Below, one piece after another: positions 60,094-64,000 of a DNA stretch of 64,000 bases. A model generated the notes under the pieces. That model was not told the origin of the DNA. It saw nothing but the letters and a program-made list of their open reading frames with translations, and searched no databases. The DNA comes from JADJYF01 sp050186725 (GTDB lineage Bacteria > Pseudomonadota > Gammaproteobacteria > Ga0077536). Both the position numbers and the translations under genes were made by a program. The first letter of the stretch is position 1; each line of letters starts with the position of its first letter. The DNA lies in assembly GCA_050186725.1 (NCBI GenBank), contig JBFWYG010000017.1, forward strand, positions 6,802 to 70,801. The letters are read 5' to 3'.

Positions 60094-60843
60094 ATGCGGA
60101 ACCTCGACCTGCTGAGCCTGTGCGGCGTCACCGTGGCGCTGCTCGCGGTGCTGTTCGGCCAGCATCTCGAGGGCGGCGAGGTCGCGGCGCTGCTGAACGG
60201 TCCGGCCATCCTCATCGTGGTGGGCGGCAGCATCGGCGCGACCATGCTGCAGTCGCCGCTGCCGATTTTCGTGCGCGCCATGCGCATGCTGGTGTGGGTG
60301 GTGCGCCCGCCGCGCATCGATCCCGAGCCGCAGATGCGCGAGATCATCAAGTGGGCGCAGGTCGCGCGGCGCGAGGGCCTGCTCGGGCTCGAAGGCGTGG
60401 TCGACACGGTGCGCGATGCCTATGCGCGCAAGGGCCTGCAGCTGGTCATCGACGGCAACGACCCGGAGACCATCCGCGAGACGCTCGAACTCGACTCGCT
60501 GGCGCGCGAGCGCCGTGATCTGAACGCCGCGCGCGTGCTGGACGGCATGGGCGGCTATGCGCCGACGCTCGGCATCCTGGGCGCGGTGATGGGGCTCATC
60601 CAGGTGATGAACAACCTGGCCGATCCGGCGCTGCTCGGCGAGGGCATCGCGGTGGCCTTCATCGCCACGGTCTACGGCGTCGGGCTGGCGAACCTCGTGC
60701 TGCTGCCGGCCGCCAACAAGCTGAAGGCGCTGGTGCGCGAGCAGAGCCGCCTGCAGGAACTGGTGACGATCGGCATCATGAGCATCGCCGCCGGCGACAA
60801 CCCGCGGGTGGTGGAGGCCCGTCTCACGGGGCTCATCGTATGA
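60094..60843 (+). CDS. motC: MotC, stator ion-channel subunit (MotA family)
   Basis: This 249-residue inner-membrane protein has four helices and a large cytoplasmic loop. Family blocks include NGPAILIVVGGSIGATMLQSP, the loop residues REGLLGLEGVVDTVRDAYARKGLQLVIDG, and ARVLDGMGGYAPTLGILGAVMGLIQVMNNLADPALLGEGIAVAFIATVYGVGLANLVLLPAANKLK. With MotD it forms the torque-generating stator. It overlaps motD by four bases (ATGA). Confidence 0.94.
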   Translation: MRNLDLLSLCGVTVALLAVLFGQHLEGGEVAALLNGPAILIVVGGSIGATMLQSPLPIFVRAMRMLVWVVRPPRIDPEPQMREIIKWAQVARREGLLGLEGVVDTVRDAYARKGLQLVIDGNDPETIRETLELDSLARERRDLNAARVLDGMGGYAPTLGILGAVMGLIQVMNNLADPALLGEGIAVAFIATVYGVGLANLVLLPAANKLKALVREQSRLQELVTIGIMSIAAGDNPRVVEARLTGLIV

Positions 60844-61757
60844 GCGTCGAGCGCCTCGCCCAGCGTCGCCGCCGCGCGCGCTTCGAGGAAGTGGCGGACG
60901 AGGACAACAGCCATCGCTGGGTGCTGTCCTACGCGGACTTCATCACGCTGCTCTTCGCCTTCTTCGTCGTGATGTACTCCATTTCCTCGGTCAACGACGG
61001 CAAGTTCCGCGTGCTGTCCGATTCGATGGAGACCAGCTTTCGCCGTCCCCAGCCCATGCCGGCGCCCATCGATCTCGGCGGCGGGATGCCAGGCATCGGT
61101 CGGGTGGCGGGCGTCGACGACGAGAGCGGCCAGCCGACCCGGCCCTTCGAGGAGGTGGCGCTGGACGATTTCCCCGTGCCGGTCACCGACATCGACGCGC
61201 ACGACGTCACCGCCGGCACCATCGAGAAGATCCTGAAAGACCCGGTGGAGCTCGACCAGGTGCGCATTCGCCAGAGCGAGGAATGGATCGAGGTGGAACT
61301 GGACGGCAGCTTCGCCTTCGACAGCGGCGCGGCGCGCCTCACACGAGCCGCCGATCCGACCCTCTCCCGCCTGGCGGCGCTGATCAAGCAGACCACCACG
61401 CCGGTGCGGGTCGAGGGCTTCACCGACGATCGTCCCGCGGGACGCGGCCTGTATGCCTCGAACTTCGAACTGTCCGCCGCGCGCGCCGGCAGCGTCGCCG
61501 CGGCGCTGGTGGCGCGCGGCGTGGATGCCGATCGGCTGTCCGCCGCCGGATACGGCGAGAACCACCCGGTGGCCGACAACACCAGCGCGGAAGGCCGCCG
61601 CAGGAATCGTCGCGTGGTGATCGCCATCGCGCGTCATCCGCAGGTACCGGGCGCGAGCGTGAGTCTCGCCGCGCGCGGCGACGGACCGGAACAGCTTTCT
61701 CTCGACAGCCTTAAGCGGGTCTCGGTGCTGCCGGGCCCCGAGGAGATAGGACAATGA
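60840..61757 (+). CDS. motD: MotD, stator peptidoglycan-binding subunit (MotB family)
   Basis: This 305-residue protein has one membrane helix carrying the ion-channel Asp33 (SYADFITLLFAFFVVMYS), a periplasmic plug and linker, and a C-terminal OmpA-like domain that binds peptidoglycan (EGFTDDRPAGRGLYASNFELSAARAGSVAAALVARGVDADRLSAAGYGENHPVADNTSAEGRRRNRRVVI). It lies in the order motC-motD-parC, as in Pseudomonas. Confidence 0.94.
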   Translation: MSVERLAQRRRRARFEEVADEDNSHRWVLSYADFITLLFAFFVVMYSISSVNDGKFRVLSDSMETSFRRPQPMPAPIDLGGGMPGIGRVAGVDDESGQPTRPFEEVALDDFPVPVTDIDAHDVTAGTIEKILKDPVELDQVRIRQSEEWIEVELDGSFAFDSGAARLTRAADPTLSRLAALIKQTTTPVRVEGFTDDRPAGRGLYASNFELSAARAGSVAAALVARGVDADRLSAAGYGENHPVADNTSAEGRRRNRRVVIAIARHPQVPGASVSLAARGDGPEQLSLDSLKRVSVLPGPEEIGQ

Positions 61758-62557
61758 AAACCTGGACAGTGATGGCGCAGAAGGGAGGGGTGGGCAAGAC
61801 CACGACAGTGGTCAATCTCGCCGGGGTGCTGACCGCGCGCGGCGCGCGCGTGCTGGCCATCGACCTCGATCCCCACGGCTCGCTCACCAGCTATTTCGGC
61901 TTCGATCCGGAGCAGGACGAAGGCAGCGTACACGAGCTGTTCGACGCCGCGGTCGGCGAGCGCGCGGTGGACGTCACGCGCCTGCCCCGTCGCACGGTGG
62001 TCGACAAGCTCGAGATCATCACCAGCGCCACGGCGCTGGTGTCGCTGGAGCGCCGCTGCGGCCAGGTGAAGGGCATGGGCAGGGTGCTGAACCGCCATCT
62101 GCCCAAGCTCGAAGCGCGCTACGACTATTGCCTGATCGACTGCCCGCCGACGCTCGGCATGCTGGTGATCAACGCGCTCGCCGCCTGCGAACTGCTGGTG
62201 GTGCCGATACAGTGCGAGGACCTCGCGCTGAAGTCGCTGGACCGCCTGCTGCGGACCCTCACCCTGTTCGGCAATTCCAGTGGTCGCACGTTGCCGCACC
62301 TGGTCGTACCGACCATGTTCGATCGCCGCACGCGCGCGTCGCGCGACACGCTCCTGTCGCTCCGCTGCCGCGAGGACATCAACCTGTGGCCGGAAGTCGT
62401 GCCGGTGGACACGCAGCTCCGCGAAGCGGCGCGACTCGGCGTGCCGCTCACGCGCTGGCAGCCCGAGGCGCGCGGCGCCGAAGCCTATGCGCGCCTGTGC
62501 GACACCCTGCAGAACAATCGCCGGCGCCAGCTGCGCCTGGCCGGAGACGCGGCGTGA
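61754..62557 (+). CDS. parC: ParC-type ParA ATPase for chemotaxis array placement
   Basis: This 267-residue ParA-family ATPase has the Walker A MAQKGGVGKTTTVVNLAG (KGGVGKTT at residues 10-17), LAIDLDPHGSLTSYFGFDP and the DCPPTLGMLVINALAACELLVVPIQ switch region. Homologues in Vibrio and Pseudomonas localise chemotaxis arrays to the pole. Its start overlaps the motD stop and its stop overlaps the next gene by four bases. Confidence 0.88.
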   Translation: MKTWTVMAQKGGVGKTTTVVNLAGVLTARGARVLAIDLDPHGSLTSYFGFDPEQDEGSVHELFDAAVGERAVDVTRLPRRTVVDKLEIITSATALVSLERRCGQVKGMGRVLNRHLPKLEARYDYCLIDCPPTLGMLVINALAACELLVVPIQCEDLALKSLDRLLRTLTLFGNSSGRTLPHLVVPTMFDRRTRASRDTLLSLRCREDINLWPEVVPVDTQLREAARLGVPLTRWQPEARGAEAYARLCDTLQNNRRRQLRLAGDAA

Positions 62558-63027
62558 CGCGTGACATCCTCGAGAACTTCTTCGCCGAGCACCTGCACCT
62601 GGTGGAGGAGGACTGCGCCGGCGGTGCCGAGGTGGCGCATGTCGCGACCCACGCCACCCGCTACGTGCTGTTCAAGATCGGGCAGATCCGCTTCGCGCTC
62701 GCCAGCACCGCCATCGCGAGCCTCGGGCGTGAACGGGAAGCGGGCTGCGACTATGTATCGGGCGAGGTGCTGGTGCCTGCCCGCTACCGCGCGGCCGCGC
62801 GGGTCGACGCGGGCCACGAACACTACATCCACCTGACCGGCACGCGTCTCGGCATCGGCCCCTGTCGGGCGGATGGCGAAATCGTCGCCGCGGAGGGCGC
62901 GGTGGCGCCACGAAACCGACACGAAGACGAGCCCTGGATCATCGCCACCCTGTCCGATCCGCCGAGCCTGATTCTGGAGAAACAGGCACTTAACCTGCTA
63001 CTGCACACGAAGGAAGGCGCTCGATGA
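62554..63027 (+). CDS. parP: ParP-like CheW-domain protein, short form
   Basis: This 157-residue protein starts with GTG at 62554, overlapping the parC stop. It has a 35-residue acidic N-terminus (LENFFAEHLHLVEEDCAG) followed by a CheW-like fold (ATRYVLFKIGQIRFALASTAIASLG, then GTRLGIGPCRADGEIV and EPWIIATLSDPPSLILEKQALNLLL). In Vibrio and Pseudomonas ParP is longer, with an N-terminal ParC-interacting part and a C-terminal CheA-docking domain. This protein seems to keep mainly the docking domain. Position directly after parC supports the call. Confidence 0.75.
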   Translation: MTRDILENFFAEHLHLVEEDCAGGAEVAHVATHATRYVLFKIGQIRFALASTAIASLGREREAGCDYVSGEVLVPARYRAAARVDAGHEHYIHLTGTRLGIGPCRADGEIVAAEGAVAPRNRHEDEPWIIATLSDPPSLILEKQALNLLLHTKEGAR

Positions 63028-63032
63028 GCGTC

Positions 63033-63048
63033 TGGCACGCGACATGCT
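63033..63048 (+). promoter_or_regulatory. Sigma-54 promoter for cheW
   Basis: TGGCACG-CGAC-ATGCT matches the -24/-12 consensus except one position in the -12 box. It lies just after the parP stop and 72 bases before the cheW ATG. Confidence 0.7.
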
Positions 63049-63120
63049 AATACCCATCAACAACCAGGGGACGCGACCGGAATCCGACACCGGGCGGCCA
63101 GGTCTCCGGAGGAGTGACAG

Positions 63121-63594
63121 ATGAGCGCCGTCTTGCAAGAAAAGTCCCAGCAGATGTTCCGCTGGGTCACCTTCCGCCTCGCCGACGAGACCTATGGCAT
63201 CAACGTCATGCAGGTGCAGGAAGTGCTGCGCATGACCGACGTCGCGCCGGTGCCCGGCTCTCCGCACTACGTGATGGGCATCATCAACCTGCGCGGCAAC
63301 GTCGTCACCGTGCTCGACACGCGCAAGCTGCTCGACCTCTCGGCCGGCGACATCACCGAGAGCTCGCGCATCATGATCATCGAGTCCGGCAAGGTGACCG
63401 TGGGGCTCCTGGTCGACAGCGTGGCCGAGGTGGTGAACATCGCCTCCAGCGACATCGATCCACCGCCCAGCGTCGGCAACGACGAGGGCTCGCGTTACAT
63501 CCAGGGCATCTACAGCAGCGAGCAGCAGATCCTGATCCTCATCGATCTGAACAAGCTCATTGCCGACGATCACCGCGACATGGGGCTGTTCTGA
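63121..63594 (+). CDS. cheW: CheW, chemotaxis coupling protein
   Basis: This 157-residue single CheW domain has WVTFRLADETYGINVMQVQEVLRMTDVAPVPGSPHYVMGIINLRGNVVTVLDTRKLLDL and then VGLLVDSVAEVV, the full signature. It links receptors to CheA. A strong ribosome site (GGAGG) precedes the ATG, and a sigma-54-like promoter lies upstream, so cheW may be expressed separately from the cheA unit. Confidence 0.95.
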   Translation: MSAVLQEKSQQMFRWVTFRLADETYGINVMQVQEVLRMTDVAPVPGSPHYVMGIINLRGNVVTVLDTRKLLDLSAGDITESSRIMIIESGKVTVGLLVDSVAEVVNIASSDIDPPPSVGNDEGSRYIQGIYSSEQQILILIDLNKLIADDHRDMGLF

Positions 63595-63606
63595 GCTCAT
63601 CCGCGC

Positions 63607-63774
63607 ATGGACATCAAGCCCGTCATGCCCGCGCAGCCCACCTTGCCCCCGCACCGGGTCGAGGAGCAGGAGACCGCGCGTCGCGAACAGCGACGCAGGT
63701 CGGCGCCGAAGTCCGTGCCTCCCGCACCCGACGCCGAGGACGACGGCCTGCCGCACGTCGACGCCTACGCATGA
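63607..63774 (+). CDS. Small Pro/Arg-rich protein between cheW and DUF2802 gene
   Basis: This 55-residue ORF starts with ATG at 63607, 12 bases after cheW, and overlaps the next gene by four bases (ATGA), which supports translation. It reads MDIKPVMPAQPTLPPHRVEEQ and continues through a basic stretch to a Pro- and acid-rich end. It is predicted to be disordered with no membrane segment. No family recognised; the MDIKP start and position suggest a small motility-linked protein. Confidence 0.55.
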   Translation: MDIKPVMPAQPTLPPHRVEEQETARREQRRRSAPKSVPPAPDAEDDGLPHVDAYA

Positions 63775-64000
63775 ACCTCGTGCCCGCCCTGCTGGACTAC
63801 CTGCCGCTGGCCACCATGGTCGGTGCTCTGGGGCTGGCCGGCGCGCTGTGCGAACTGCGCCACCGCCGCGCGCTGCGCGGACTCAGCATGACGGTCACGC
63901 TGCAGGCCGAGCGCATCGTCGCGCTGGAACGAAACCTGAGCGCGCTCCTGACCTGCTCACGCGGCGTCGCCGAGCGCCTGGGCTCGACCGAGAAGCAGCA
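63771..64000 (+). CDS. DUF2802-like protein, N-terminal part (runs off window)
   Basis: The frame is open from ATG 63771 to the end of the window, giving at least 76 residues. It starts MNLVPALLDYLPLATMVGALGLAGALCELRHRRALRGL, a single membrane helix, followed by a coiled-coil-like stretch and CSRGVAERLGSTEKQ, which resembles the conserved C-x-x-G-x-x-x-RL motif of DUF2802. Proteins of this family are usually encoded immediately after cheW in Pseudomonas and Vibrio. The start overlaps the preceding small ORF, so the cheW unit continues beyond the window. Confidence 0.65.
   Translation, partial: MNLVPALLDYLPLATMVGALGLAGALCELRHRRALRGLSMTVTLQAERIVALERNLSALLTCSRGVAERLGSTEKQ

Overview
The window is G+C-rich bacterial chromosome with tightly packed genes. 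About two thirds of it (18.6-64.0 kb) is a polar-flagellum and chemotaxis locus whose gene order closely follows Pseudomonas-type Gammaproteobacteria: ycgR-flgN-flgM-flgA, cheV, flgBCDEFGHIJKL, fleQ, fleSR, fliEFGHIJ, fliK, fliLMNOPQR-flhBA-flhF-fleN-fliA-cheYZA-motCD-parC-parP-cheW. A gammaproteobacterium with a FleQ/RpoN/FleSR/FliA regulatory hierarchy and one or few polar flagella is the best reading. I cannot place it to genus.

Layout. 1-18.5 kb is a mixed block of non-flagellar genes: the tail of an N-acyl-D-amino-acid deacylase, a large hybrid PAS sensor kinase, a rhomboid protease, a small DUF2695-like protein, a cyclase-family hydrolase, an unknown protein, a concentrative nucleoside transporter, a degenerate HD-GYP protein, an FHA protein fused to an IS3-OrfA-like tail, an archaeal-type F420-dependent methylene-tetrahydromethanopterin dehydrogenase (Mtd), a HiPIP, a PDZ lipoprotein with about twelve GDDxY repeats, an Fe-S/FAD oxidoreductase pair and a fatty-acid-CoA ligase. 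18.6-22.2 kb is the flgA/flgMN/ycgR side (minus strand), diverging from cheV. 22.6-33.2 kb is the rod-hook-ring operon. 33.8-38.0 kb holds the regulators. 38.0-43.7 kb encodes the MS ring, switch and export ATPase. 43.7-44.9 kb is a repeat array plus an inverted UDP-glucuronate decarboxylase gene. 45.0-55.1 kb is fliK, the C ring, the export gate and flhF. 55.1-64 kb holds fleN, fliA, chemotaxis, stator and Par-type polar placement genes, ending inside a DUF2802 gene.

Regulation can be read from the DNA. Seven sites match the sigma-54 -24/-12 consensus, upstream of flgA, flgB, flgJ, fleS, fliK, fliL and cheW. One very good sigma-28 promoter precedes flgM and a weaker one precedes cheV. A sigma-70-like promoter precedes fleQ. 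FleQ would activate sigma-54 genes, FleSR the later sigma-54 set, and FliA (held by FlgM until the hook is finished) the last set.

Points of interest: cheR and cheB are both missing from the exact places they occupy in Pseudomonas, and flagellin/cap genes are missing between flgL and fleQ. Palindromic repeat families sit in several intergenic gaps, and one supplies the stop codon of fliJ. The non-flagellar block holds an archaeal-type Mtd, an FHA-transposase-like fusion and a GDDxY repeat lipoprotein.
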